Source: an uncultured Clostridia bacterium (GTDB lineage: Bacteria > Bacillota > Clostridia > Christensenellales > Borkfalkiaceae). From it: a stretch of 64,000 nt of DNA. This document shows positions 47,575 through 56,901 of the stretch, one piece after another (positions within the stretch are counted from its first letter, which is position 1; the number at the start of each line of letters is the position of its first letter). Location: NCBI GenBank assembly GCA_947627665.1, contig CANQWX010000003.1, positions 1-64,000 of the forward strand. Reading direction: 5' to 3'. The position numbers were made by a program, and so were the translations under genes. The notes beneath the pieces were generated by a model. That model searched no databases, was not told the origin of the DNA, and saw only the letters and a list, made by a program, of their open reading frames with translations.

Positions 47575-48999
47575 ATGAAAAAAAACGGGCTTCTCAAGTC
47601 CGCCGCGGTGCTTTCCCTCGGCGGCATTCTCGCAAAGGGCATCGGCGCGCTGTACCGCATCCCGCTCACGGGCATTCTCGGCGGCTACGGAATGGGTCTG
47701 TACCAGATGGCGTATCCGCTCTTCTGCGTGCTGCTCACCTTTTCGTCGGCGGGGATCCCCTCCGCGCTCGCCCGCGTCATCGCCCGCGAAACGGCGACGG
47801 GGCGGGGTTCGGGGCAGACGCTCGGGACGGCGCTCAAGCTGTTCGCCCTGCTCGGGCTGTGCGGCACGGCGCTGATGTGCCTCTTCGCGCCCTACATGAG
47901 CGGACTTCAGGGGGACGGCGGGCTGTTGCCCTGTTATTACGCGCTCGCCCCCTCGGTGTTTTTCGTGGCGCTCATCGCGGTGTACCGCGGCTATTTTCAG
48001 GGGAAGAGCAACATGGTGCCGACCGCCGTTTCCGAGATCGCGGAGGAGGCGGTAAAGTCGGGCTTCGGGCTGTATTTTGCGAACCGTTTTGCCGAAACGC
48101 CCGCGGTCGCCGTCGCGTATTGCCTCCTGGCGGTCACCCTCTCCGAGCTGTGCGCCCTCGTCTATCTCATGCTGCGGAGCCGCGGGGAGGAGGTGCGGCA
48201 GCCCCTTTTTGCCCGCCGCACGGCGCCTTCGGAACTTCTCTTCTCCGCGCTCCCCGTCATGGCGTCCGCGGCGCTTCTTCCGCTCTCGCAGGCGGTGGAC
48301 AGCGTCCTTTTGGTGCGGTTGCTCGGCAGGAGCGAGCGAGCCGTCAGTCTTTACGGGCTTTTTTCGGGAGCGGCAGTCCCGCTCGTTTCCCTTCCCGCGA
48401 CGGTGTGCTACGGGCTTGCCGCGGCTTCCGTGCCCGCCGTTTCGGGCGCGTTCGCTCGCGGGAACGCGGAAGAGGGCAGATCGCGGGCGCTGCGTTCCCT
48501 CTGTTTCACGCTCGCGTTTGCGGCGCCCTGCGCGGCGGGGCTGTTTTTCTTTGCCCGTCCCGCCGTTTCCCTGCTCTACGGCGGGCTGGGGCCTGCGGAA
48601 ACGGACACCCTCGTCCTGCTCGTAAAGGCGCTGTCCGTTTCGGCGGCGTCCCTTGCGGGCGTCAACACCCTCTCCGCCTGTCTTACGGGCATGGGCAGGG
48701 CGAAGCAGGCGGCGCTCTCCATGCTCGCCGCGGTCCTCGCTAAGTTTGCCCTGCAATTTGTTCTCGTGCCGCGGTTTTCTGCCGTGGGAGCCGCGATCGC
48801 CGCAAATGTCTGCTATCTGGTTGCTTTTTTGCTCGATCTGTATTATACTGTAAAGAAAAAACGGGTGAAAAAGTATGATCACGGTCATCGGTTTGGGAAC
48901 GAGGAGGGGGGACGTATCGGCGCGGGCGATCGGCGCGATGAAAAAGGCGCAGAAGGTGCTCGTGCGCAATATGTCGCCCGCCGCTCAGAGCCTGTGTGA
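47575..48999 (+). CDS. SpoVB-like oligosaccharide flippase (MOP/MATE family)
   Basis: LLKSAAVLSLGGILAKGIGALYRIPLTGILGGYGMGLYQMAYPLFCVLLTFSSAGIPSALARVIARE; syntenic with spoVT and mazG. Confidence 0.92.
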   Translation: MKKNGLLKSAAVLSLGGILAKGIGALYRIPLTGILGGYGMGLYQMAYPLFCVLLTFSSAGIPSALARVIARETATGRGSGQTLGTALKLFALLGLCGTALMCLFAPYMSGLQGDGGLLPCYYALAPSVFFVALIAVYRGYFQGKSNMVPTAVSEIAEEAVKSGFGLYFANRFAETPAVAVAYCLLAVTLSELCALVYLMLRSRGEEVRQPLFARRTAPSELLFSALPVMASAALLPLSQAVDSVLLVRLLGRSERAVSLYGLFSGAAVPLVSLPATVCYGLAAASVPAVSGAFARGNAEEGRSRALRSLCFTLAFAAPCAAGLFFFARPAVSLLYGGLGPAETDTLVLLVKALSVSAASLAGVNTLSACLTGMGRAKQAALSMLAAVLAKFALQFVLVPRFSAVGAAIAANVCYLVAFLLDLYYTVKKKRVKKYDHGHRFGNEEGGRIGAGDRRDEKGAEGARAQYVARRSEPV

Positions 49000-50269
49000 C
49001 GAGGGGATCCCCTTCGAAACGCTCGACTTTGTCTACGAAAAGAGCCGCAGTTTCGACACGCTCACCAAAAATCTCGTCGCGGAGATCAAAAGACGCGCCG
49101 CGGGGTGCGAGCTGTGTTACTGCGTGGAGGGCAGCGTGACGGAGGACCGCGCCGCTTCCCTTTTGAAGGGAGCGCGTATCATCGAGGGCGCGTCCAAGTC
49201 GGGCGCAGCCGCGGCGGCGGCGGGGCTTACGGGCGGCTATTTGGCGGTTTCCGCCTACGAGCTTGCCGAAAAGACGCTCACCCTTCCCCTCGTGGTGTAC
49301 GATCTCGACGACCGCCTTCTCGCGGGCGACGTCAAACTTCTCCTTGCCGAAAGGTTCGGCGACGAGGCGCCCGCCTGCTACATAGAGGGGGACAGAGCGG
49401 ACAAGCTCCCCCTGTTCGAGATCGACCGCCAAGCGGAATATTCCCCCCGCACGGCGCTCGTTTTGTACGACGTCCCGCTGCTCGAAAAGAAGCGGTTTGG
49501 ATTCGAGGATTTCGTCGCCGTCTTGCGGCGGTTGCGCGCCCCCGATGGCTGTCCCTGGGACAGAGTGCAGACCCACGAGAGCCTGCGCGTCAACGCCATC
49601 GAGGAGGCGTACGAGCTTGTGGACGCCATCGACCTTAGCGACCCCGCCAAGATTTGCGAAGAGGCGGGGGACGTCCTGATGCAGTCGGTCTTTCACACCC
49701 TGCTCGAGGAGGAGGCGGAGAATTTCACCGTGACGGACATGCTCTCCGCGGTGTGCGAAAAGCTCATCACGCGGCATACGCATGTATTCGGCAAGGACAA
49801 GGCGGCGGGCGCGGAAGGGGCGCTCTCCGTCTGGGAGAAAAACAAGATGGCGGAAAAGCACCAGACGACCTATTCGGACGCCGTCAACGACGTGCCCGAA
49901 TGTTTTCCCGCCCTGCTGCGCGCGCAAAAAGTCGCCAAGCGGGTGGAAAAGGGCGGCTGGGACCCCGCCACGTTTGAAAATTTCGAAAAGAAGTTCCGCG
50001 AGGAATACGCTGAACTCAAAGAGGCCGTAGCCGCGGGCGACAAGGCGGCGGTCTGCGAGGAACTCGGCGACGTGCTGTTCTGCGCGGCCGAACTCGGGCG
50101 CGCCGTGGGGGAGGACTGCGAAATGTGCCTGCTCGACACGGTGAAAAAGATGCAAAAACGGTATACGGTCTACGAAAAACTCGTCCGCGCGGACGGAAAG
50201 GACCCCACGGCCCTTTCCCCTGCGGAGCGGGATATTTACTACGGGAGGGCAAAACATGAGGGTGCATGA
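48875..50269 (+). CDS. mazG: YabN-like fusion: SAM/tetrapyrrole methylase domain plus MazG nucleotide pyrophosphohydrolase
   Basis: ITVIGLGTRRGDVSARAIGAM; MazG: LRAPDGCPWDRVQTHESLRVNAIEEAYELVDAID and FPALLRAQKVAKRVEKGGWD. Confidence 0.93.
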   Translation: MITVIGLGTRRGDVSARAIGAMKKAQKVLVRNMSPAAQSLCDEGIPFETLDFVYEKSRSFDTLTKNLVAEIKRRAAGCELCYCVEGSVTEDRAASLLKGARIIEGASKSGAAAAAAGLTGGYLAVSAYELAEKTLTLPLVVYDLDDRLLAGDVKLLLAERFGDEAPACYIEGDRADKLPLFEIDRQAEYSPRTALVLYDVPLLEKKRFGFEDFVAVLRRLRAPDGCPWDRVQTHESLRVNAIEEAYELVDAIDLSDPAKICEEAGDVLMQSVFHTLLEEEAENFTVTDMLSAVCEKLITRHTHVFGKDKAAGAEGALSVWEKNKMAEKHQTTYSDAVNDVPECFPALLRAQKVAKRVEKGGWDPATFENFEKKFREEYAELKEAVAAGDKAAVCEELGDVLFCAAELGRAVGEDCEMCLLDTVKKMQKRYTVYEKLVRADGKDPTALSPAERDIYYGRAKHEGA

Positions 50270-51227
50270 ACTGGACATCGCGGGCTTAAAGCTCGAGAAC
50301 AATGTATTTTTGGCGCCGATGGCGGGGTATACCAACTATCCTTTCCGCAAAATGTGCCGCAGTTTGGGCGCGGGGCTTGCGTTCAACGAAATGGTGAGCG
50401 CCAAAGCGCTCGCATTCGGCAGCGAGGAGAGCAAACGGCTGCTGTACACGGGCGGGGAGGAGTCCCCCAAGGCAATGCAGCTATTTGGCAGCGTGCCCGT
50501 TCTGATGCGCGCGGCGTGCGAGAGCGAGGAACTGTCGAAATTCGACCTCATCGACATCAACATGGGCTGTCCCATGCCCAAGATCGTGCGCAACGGCGAG
50601 GGCAACGCCCTGATGGAGAAGCCTAAGCTTGCCGAAGAGATCATCTCGGAGTGCGCTAAGAGCGGAAAGCGCATCGCCGTGAAGTTCCGCGTGGGCGTCA
50701 AGGAGGGGGACCGCCGCGCCGCGGAGTTCGCCAAGCTCTGCGAGGGGGCGGGGGCGTGCATGATCACCGTCCACGGCAGGACGCGGGACAAAATTTACGC
50801 AGGTCCCGTCGACTACGGCCAGATCGAAGAGGCGAAGGCGGCGGTCAAGATCCCCGTGATCGCCAACGGCGGCGTCTGGAACGACAAGGACTTCCGCAAG
50901 ATGCTCGATCGCACGGGAGCGGACGGCGTGATGATCGCCCGCGCCGCGCTCTACCGTCCGCAGGTATTCGCCGAGATCACGGAGCGGGAGGAACTCTCCT
51001 TTGCCGAGCTCTTCCCCGTGCAGCTCAAAGAAACGCAGGAGCTGTACGGAGAGCATTTTGCCTGCGTGTTCATGCGCAAGATGGCGGCGTTTTACTTAAA
51101 AGGCCGCCGCGGGGCGGCGGAGTGGAAGCGCAAGCTGTTTGCCGCTTCGAGCTGCGAGGAAGTGGAAAAATACGCCGCGGAGATCTTCGGCAACACCGAG
51201 GGAACGCCCGTCAAAACAGAGAAATAA
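50256..51227 (+). CDS. dusB: tRNA-dihydrouridine synthase
   Basis: LENNVFLAPMAGYTNYPFRKMCRSLGAGLAFNEMVSAKAL, IDINMGCPMPKIVRNGEGNALM, VHGRTRDKIYAGPVDYGQI. Confidence 0.95.
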   Translation: MRVHELDIAGLKLENNVFLAPMAGYTNYPFRKMCRSLGAGLAFNEMVSAKALAFGSEESKRLLYTGGEESPKAMQLFGSVPVLMRAACESEELSKFDLIDINMGCPMPKIVRNGEGNALMEKPKLAEEIISECAKSGKRIAVKFRVGVKEGDRRAAEFAKLCEGAGACMITVHGRTRDKIYAGPVDYGQIEEAKAAVKIPVIANGGVWNDKDFRKMLDRTGADGVMIARAALYRPQVFAEITEREELSFAELFPVQLKETQELYGEHFACVFMRKMAAFYLKGRRGAAEWKRKLFAASSCEEVEKYAAEIFGNTEGTPVKTEK

Positions 51228-51447
51228 AAAAGAAAATCGCGGGCGCGGGAGCGCTTCGGGAAAAGCCCCGAAACCCTCCCGCGCCTCTTTTTTGCCCTTT
51301 TTGCGGGGATTTTCAGCCGCTGCGGCAAAAACATAGTGAAAATCGCTGTACAAATCCGCCGCCCGATGGTATAATAAATTGTGTCGCGCGCATGCGCGTA
51401 TACAGGCATACATGCGCGAGCGCGCGCGTGAGTTAAGGAGAAAGGGC

Positions 51448-53361
51448 ATGGCTGAAAAGGTCGAAGGCGCCTACGGCGCCGAACAAATTCAAGTATTGGA
51501 CGGCTTGGAACATATCCGCAAGCGCCCCGGAATGTACATCAGTTCCACGGACGAAAAGGGGCTTCACCACCTCGTCAGCGAAGTGGTGGACAATTCCATC
51601 GACGAGGCGCTCGCGGGCTACTGTGACCGCGTAAACGTCACCATCAACGCGGACGGCAGCTGCACCGTGGAGGACAACGGCAGAGGCATTCCCACCGAGA
51701 TCCACCCCAAGGAGGGCATCTCCACGGTGGAAGTCGTGTTTACCAAGGTCAACGCGGGCGGCAAGTTCGGCGGCGATTCGGGCTACAAGGTGTCCTCGGG
51801 GCTTCACGGCGTGGGCGTGAAGGCGGTCAACGCGCTCTCCGAATGGTTGGAGGCGGAGGTCTGCCAGAACGGCCACGTCTACAAACAGGTCTACAACCGC
51901 GGCGTGCCCCAGCGGCCCCTTCAGATCGTCGGCGATACCGAAAAGACGGGCACCAAGGTCACTTTCTTCCCCGACGCGGAAATTTTCGAGACCATCACAT
52001 TCAAATACGAAACGCTCAAAACACGGCTCAAAGAGCTTGCTTTCCTCAACAAGGGGCTTACGATCACCCTTGCCGACCTGCGGGGCGAAAAGGAGCGCCG
52101 CGACAAATTCTGCTACGAGGGCGGCATCCGCGAACTTGTGGAGGAACTCAACCAGGGCAGCGAAGTGCTCTTCGAACAGCCTCTCTATTTCGAGGCACAG
52201 GAGGGCACGACGGTCTGCGAGGTCGCCCTGCAATACAACGAGAGCTACAACGAGGTCATCTATTCCTACGCGAACAACGTCAACACCATCGACGGCGGGA
52301 CGCACGTCGAGGGCTTGAAGCTGGCGCTCACCAAGGTCATCAACGACGCGGGCAGAAAGCTCAATCTGCTCAAAGAGAGCGACCGCCTCACGGGTGAGGA
52401 CGTGCGCGAGGGCATCACCGCCGTCGTGTCCGTCAAGCTCGAGGACGCGCAGTTCGAGTCGCAGACCAAGGACAAACTCAACAATTCCTTCATCCGTCCC
52501 TTCGTCAACCGGGCGGTGGCGGACGAATTCGGCACCTACATCGAGGAACACCCGTCCGTCGCGCGGGAACTCGTCCTGCGCTGTATCACGGCGCAGAAGG
52601 CGCGTGACGCGGCGAGAAACGCCCGCGAACTCACAAGACGGAAGGGCGTTTTGGAGAGCACGACCCTTCCCGGTAAACTTGCGGATTGCTCCGACAAGCG
52701 GCCCGAGCTGTGCGAGATCTACATCGTCGAGGGCGACTCCGCAGGCGGCACGGCCAAACAGGGCAGGGACAGGCGCTTCCAGGCGATCCTTCCCCTCCGC
52801 GGCAAGATCTTAAACGTCGAAAAGGTGCGCCTCAACCGCGCCCTCGAAAACGCGGAGATCAAGGCGATGATCACGGCGTTCGGCTGCGGCATTTTGGACG
52901 ACTTCGACGAGAGCAAGCTGCGCTATGACCGCATCATTTCCATGACCGATGCCGACGTCGACGGCGCGCATATCCGCATTCTGCTTTTGACCTTCCTCTT
53001 CCGCTACATGCGGCCGCTCATCGAGCACGGGCACGTCTATTCGGCAAAGCCGCCCCTCTACAAGGCGAGCGTCAAGGGGAAGGAGGACGTCTACCTCTAT
53101 TCCGAGGAGGAGAAGGTCCTCTTCGACGCGGCGAACAACAACAAGGTGGAGTATCAGCGCTACAAGGGCTTAGGGGAAATGAGCACCGAGCAGCTTTGGG
53201 ACACGACGATGAACCCTGCCACCCGCACCCTCATCAAGGTTTCCATGGAGGACGCGGTGGAAGCGGACAAGATGTTCAACATCCTCATGGGCGAAAGCCC
53301 GGCGCTGAGGCGGAAGTTTATCGAAGAGAACGCCACCCTTGTCACCGATCTGGACATCTAA
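51448..53361 (+). CDS. gyrB: DNA gyrase subunit B
   Basis: QVLDGLEHIRKRPGMYISSTDEKGLHHLVSEVVDNSIDEALAGYCD; YIVEGDSAGGTAKQGRDRRFQAILPLRGKILNVEK. Confidence 0.96.
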   Translation: MAEKVEGAYGAEQIQVLDGLEHIRKRPGMYISSTDEKGLHHLVSEVVDNSIDEALAGYCDRVNVTINADGSCTVEDNGRGIPTEIHPKEGISTVEVVFTKVNAGGKFGGDSGYKVSSGLHGVGVKAVNALSEWLEAEVCQNGHVYKQVYNRGVPQRPLQIVGDTEKTGTKVTFFPDAEIFETITFKYETLKTRLKELAFLNKGLTITLADLRGEKERRDKFCYEGGIRELVEELNQGSEVLFEQPLYFEAQEGTTVCEVALQYNESYNEVIYSYANNVNTIDGGTHVEGLKLALTKVINDAGRKLNLLKESDRLTGEDVREGITAVVSVKLEDAQFESQTKDKLNNSFIRPFVNRAVADEFGTYIEEHPSVARELVLRCITAQKARDAARNARELTRRKGVLESTTLPGKLADCSDKRPELCEIYIVEGDSAGGTAKQGRDRRFQAILPLRGKILNVEKVRLNRALENAEIKAMITAFGCGILDDFDESKLRYDRIISMTDADVDGAHIRILLLTFLFRYMRPLIEHGHVYSAKPPLYKASVKGKEDVYLYSEEEKVLFDAANNNKVEYQRYKGLGEMSTEQLWDTTMNPATRTLIKVSMEDAVEADKMFNILMGESPALRRKFIEENATLVTDLDI

Positions 53362-53371
53362 GAAAGTATAT

Positions 53372-53431
53372 CTTGCCCACCCCTTGAGGGGTGGGTGGAT
53401 TGCCGCAACAGCGGCAAGACGGAAGGGGTGT
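53372..53431. repeat. 60-bp repeat module (copy of 45390-45449)
   Basis: CTTGCCCACCCCTTGAGGGGTGGGTGGATTGCCGCAACAGCGGCAAGACGGAAGGGGTGT; 3 mismatches; starts 10 bp after the gyrB stop. Confidence 0.9.
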
Positions 53432-53448
53432 CGTAAAAAAATAATTTC

Positions 53449-53609
53449 CACCCCCTCAGTCACTTTGTGACAGCTTTCTCACACGGGTAGAACCCCGTGT
53501 TCGGTCACCGTTCGCGCGACAAATGCGCTCACTCATGTCGCATTGCGCCAACGATTATCAATCGTTGGCAGAAGGCAATGCTCCCCCTCAAGGGGCAGCC
53601 GAGGGAAAA
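53449..53609. repeat. 161-bp direct repeat, left copy, upstream of DUF559 gene
   Basis: Identical to 54029-54189 except at 53519 (A/G) and 53604 (G/A). Confidence 0.97.
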
Positions 53610-53673
53610 CCCTTGCCCACTTGTTCCACCCTCAAGGGGCAGTCAAGAAAAGATCCGTCCATCAAAAGGCTTC

Positions 53674-54027
53674 ATGAACGAGTTATACAATCCCGAACTC
53701 ATAGGAAATGCGAAAGCCTTGCGCAAGGCGATGACAAAGGAAGAGAGAAAGCTGTGGTACACATTTCTCAAATATTTACCCTGTAAATTTGTCAGACAAA
53801 AGGTCATCGGTCATTATATCGCGGATTTCTATTGTCCCGAGAAGAAACTTGTTCTTGAATCAGACGGTTCTCAACATTTCGAGGAAAAACAAGAGCGGTA
53901 CGATCTCGAGAGGACGGAATTTTTTCGGGAGAATGGAATAGCGGTAGTACGGTTTTCGAATTACGAAATTGCAAAAGATTTCGAAAGGGTGAAGAATGCG
54001 ATCCTGTATTACTTAAATTTGGAATAA
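53674..54027 (+). CDS. DUF559 / Vsr-like (PD-(D/E)XK) endonuclease-family protein
   Basis: LRKAMTKEERKLWYTFLKYLPCKFVRQKVIGHYIADFYCPEKKLVLESDGSQHFEEKQERYDLERTEFFRENGIAVVRFSNYEI. Confidence 0.92.
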   Translation: MNELYNPELIGNAKALRKAMTKEERKLWYTFLKYLPCKFVRQKVIGHYIADFYCPEKKLVLESDGSQHFEEKQERYDLERTEFFRENGIAVVRFSNYEIAKDFERVKNAILYYLNLE

Positions 54028-54028
54028 A

Positions 54029-54189
54029 CACCCCCTCAGTCACTTTGTGACAGCTTTCTCACACGGGTAGAACCCCGTGTTCGGTCACCGTTCGCGCGGC
54101 AAATGCGCTCACTCATGTCGCATTGCGCCAACGATTATCAATCGTTGGCAGAAGGCAATGCTCCCCCTCAAGGGGCAGCCGAGAGAAAA
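54029..54189. repeat. 161-bp direct repeat, right copy, starting right after the DUF559 stop codon
   Basis: 159/161 identical to 53449-53609; offset exactly 580 bp. Confidence 0.97.
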
Positions 54190-54260
54190 ACATCGCCCCC
54201 CAAAAGGGGTAGGCTTGTCAGAAAAAAACTTCCGACGAACAACATTTAAGGAATTTATCT

Positions 54261-56813
54261 ATGGCTAATAAACGTGAAACAAGTCCCGAATTGACAGAAG
54301 AATTCAAAAAGACGCTCGAGATGACCAAGGTCCTCGACGTGGAGGTGAACGACGAGCTGAAACGCTCCTTCATCGCTTATGCGATGGCGGTCAACAAATC
54401 CCGCGCCATTCCCGACGTGCGCGACGGCTTGAAGCCCGTCCACCGCCGCATTCTCTACGCCATGCACGAGATGGGGCTGTACAACGACAAGGCGTACCGC
54501 AAGTGCGCGCGTATCGTCGGTGACGTCATGGGTAAATTTCACCCGCACGGCGATTCCTCGGTGTACGACGCCCTCGTCCGCCTCGCGCAGGATTTCACCA
54601 TCAATTTCCCGCTCGTGGACGGCCACGGCAACTTCGGCTCGGTGGACGGCGATCCGCCTGCCGCCATGCGTTATACCGAGGCGCGCCTCACCAAGCTCGC
54701 CGCCGAAATGCTCCGCGACCTCGACAAGGAAACGGTGGATTTCTTCCCCAACTTCGACGGCATCGAAATGGAGCCTGCGGTCCTCACTTCCCGCTTCCCC
54801 AACCTGCTCGTCAACGGGTCGGACGGCATCGCGGTCGGCATGGCGACGAACATTCCCCCGCACAACCTCGCGGAGGTCATCGACGGCACGATCGCCATGA
54901 TCGACAACCCCGAAATTTCCGTCGAGGAACTCATGCAGTATATCCCCGCGCCCGATTTCCCGACGGGGGGCATCATCATGGGCAGAGGGGGCATCCGCAA
55001 GGCTTACAGAACGGGGCAGGGCAACATCATCATCCGCAGTAAGTGCGAGATCGAGGAACACGGCACGGGTGCGAACGTCCGCTCCCGCATCGTCGTCACC
55101 GAAATCCCCTACCAGGTCAACAAGGCCCAGCTCATTGTGCAGATCGCCGACATGGTGAAGGACAAGCGCATCGAGGGCATCTCGGACATCCGCGACGAGA
55201 GCGGCAGGGAGGGCCTCCGCATCGTCATCGAATGCAAGAAGGACGCCAACGCGCAGGTCGTTCTCAACACCCTCTACAAGCACACCAATCTGCAAACTTC
55301 GGACGGCATTATTTTGCTCGCGCTCGTCGAGAACGGCACCGAGCCGAAGGTCTTGAACCTGCGCGAGATCCTCACCTACTATCTCGCCCACCAGAAGGAA
55401 GTCATCCAGCGCAGAACGAAATACGATCTCAACAAGACGGAGGAGCGCGCCCACATCGTGGAGGGGCTTGTCATCGCGCTCGCCAACATCGACGAGGTCA
55501 TCCGCATCATCAAGGAGTCCCGCGATAAGAACGACGCGACCGAAAAGCTCACCGCCGCGTTCGAGCTGAGCGAAAAGCAGGCCAACGCCATTCTCGAAAT
55601 GCGCCTCCAGCGCCTCACCGCGCTCGAAGTGGAAAAGCTCAAAGAAGAACTTGCCTCTTTGCAGGCGACGATCGCCGACCTCAAAGATATTCTCGCCAAC
55701 GAGTGGCGGGTGATGAAGATCATCCGCGACGACCTCGAGGCGATCAAGGCAAAATATCCCTCCGAGAGAAAGACGGAGGTGTCCGTCGACTACGGCGAAA
55801 TCGACGACGAGGACCTCATCGACGAGGAGGACGTCGTCATCTCCATGACCCACGGCGGCTACATCAAGCGCTTCCCCGTCGCCGAATACCGTGCGCAGAA
55901 CAGGGGCGGCGTGGGCGTCACGGGGCACAAACCCAAGGAGGACGACTTTGTGGAGCAGATGTTCGTCTGTTCCACCCATATCCCCATTCTGCTCTTCTCC
56001 AACCTCGGCAAAGTGTACTCCATCAAGGGGTACGAGATCCCCGAGGCGAACAAACAGGCGCGCGGGCGGGCGATCGTCAACATCGTCCAGCTCAACGCGG
56101 GCGAAAAGATCGCCGCCATCCTGCCCGTCTACGAAAACGGCACGGGTTATCTTGTGATGGCGACCAAGAACGGACTCATCAAAAAGACGGCGACGAGCGA
56201 GTTCGACCGCATCATGCGGAGCGGCAAGATCGCCATCAAGATCAACGAGGACGACGAGCTTATCTCGGTGCAGTTCGCAAGCGGCAGCGACGAGATCATC
56301 GTGGCTTCCCGCTCGGGCAAGTGCATCCGCTTCTCCGAGGAGGACGTCCGCCCCATGGGCAGAGATACGATGGGCGTGCGCGCCATCAATCTTGCCAAGG
56401 ACGACGCGGTGGTGGATATGCTCGTTCTCAAAGAGGGCTTCGATATCCTCACCGTTTCCGAAAACGGCTACGGCAAGCGCACCGACCCCGAAGATTACCG
56501 CATGCAGACCCGCGCGGGCAAGGGCGTGAAGGCGGGCGTATTCAACGAAAAGACGGGGCTGCTCGTCAACATGAAGCTCGTGCGCGACGACCTCGACGTG
56601 ATGATGGTGTCCTCGCAGGGGATCGTCATCCGCATGCACGGCGACGCGATCTCGCGGATCGGGCGGAACACCCGCGGCGTGCGGCTCATGAGCCTGCGCG
56701 GCGGCACGGTGGCGACGGTCGCCATCACCGACCGCGACGACGAGGCGGAGGTAGAGGTGCCCGAGGAAACGGCGGCGGACGTGCCCGTAGAGGCGGACGA
56801 CAGCGAAGAATAA
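54261..56813 (+). CDS. gyrA: DNA gyrase subunit A
   Basis: [67 protein letters not shown]-terminal GyrA beta-pinwheel repeats. Confidence 0.97.
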   Translation: MANKRETSPELTEEFKKTLEMTKVLDVEVNDELKRSFIAYAMAVNKSRAIPDVRDGLKPVHRRILYAMHEMGLYNDKAYRKCARIVGDVMGKFHPHGDSSVYDALVRLAQDFTINFPLVDGHGNFGSVDGDPPAAMRYTEARLTKLAAEMLRDLDKETVDFFPNFDGIEMEPAVLTSRFPNLLVNGSDGIAVGMATNIPPHNLAEVIDGTIAMIDNPEISVEELMQYIPAPDFPTGGIIMGRGGIRKAYRTGQGNIIIRSKCEIEEHGTGANVRSRIVVTEIPYQVNKAQLIVQIADMVKDKRIEGISDIRDESGREGLRIVIECKKDANAQVVLNTLYKHTNLQTSDGIILLALVENGTEPKVLNLREILTYYLAHQKEVIQRRTKYDLNKTEERAHIVEGLVIALANIDEVIRIIKESRDKNDATEKLTAAFELSEKQANAILEMRLQRLTALEVEKLKEELASLQATIADLKDILANEWRVMKIIRDDLEAIKAKYPSERKTEVSVDYGEIDDEDLIDEEDVVISMTHGGYIKRFPVAEYRAQNRGGVGVTGHKPKEDDFVEQMFVCSTHIPILLFSNLGKVYSIKGYEIPEANKQARGRAIVNIVQLNAGEKIAAILPVYENGTGYLVMATKNGLIKKTATSEFDRIMRSGKIAIKINEDDELISVQFASGSDEIIVASRSGKCIRFSEEDVRPMGRDTMGVRAINLAKDDAVVDMLVLKEGFDILTVSENGYGKRTDPEDYRMQTRAGKGVKAGVFNEKTGLLVNMKLVRDDLDVMMVSSQGIVIRMHGDAISRIGRNTRGVRLMSLRGGTVATVAITDRDDEAEVEVPEETAADVPVEADDSEE

Positions 56814-56856
56814 GCGCAAAACGCAAGACGTATTGCAAAAAAGGATAAAAAGAAAA

Positions 56857-56892
56857 CGGCGCGGCGGGCTGAAAAGCCCGCCGCGCCGCCGT
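56857..56892. terminator. Bidirectional terminator hairpin with GAAA loop (identical to 58952-58987)
   Basis: CGGCGCGGCGGGCT-GAAA-AGCCCGCCGCGCCG plus CCGT. Confidence 0.75.
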
Positions 56893-56901
56893 GATCGGAA
56901 G

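Noticed and set aside
53497-53673. N-terminal extension of the DUF559 ORF (53497 start)
   Set aside because: This part is translated repeat DNA (MFGHRSRDKCAHSCRIAPTI..., with a near copy at 54077); the DUF559 family begins at MNELYNPELIGNAKALRKAM.
53674-54027. DUF559 as a toxin, restriction enzyme or very-short-patch repair gene
   Set aside because: No cognate antitoxin, methyltransferase (dcm) or MutL/MutS neighbour; the flanking repeats favour a mobile-cassette interpretation, although the function is unproven.
54255-56819. 854-aa minus-strand ORF antisense to gyrA
   Set aside because: Mirror ORF created by GC-rich codon bias (GAC/GTC/CTC) opposite an unambiguous gyrA; composition is His/Asp/Val/Leu-rich with no domain.
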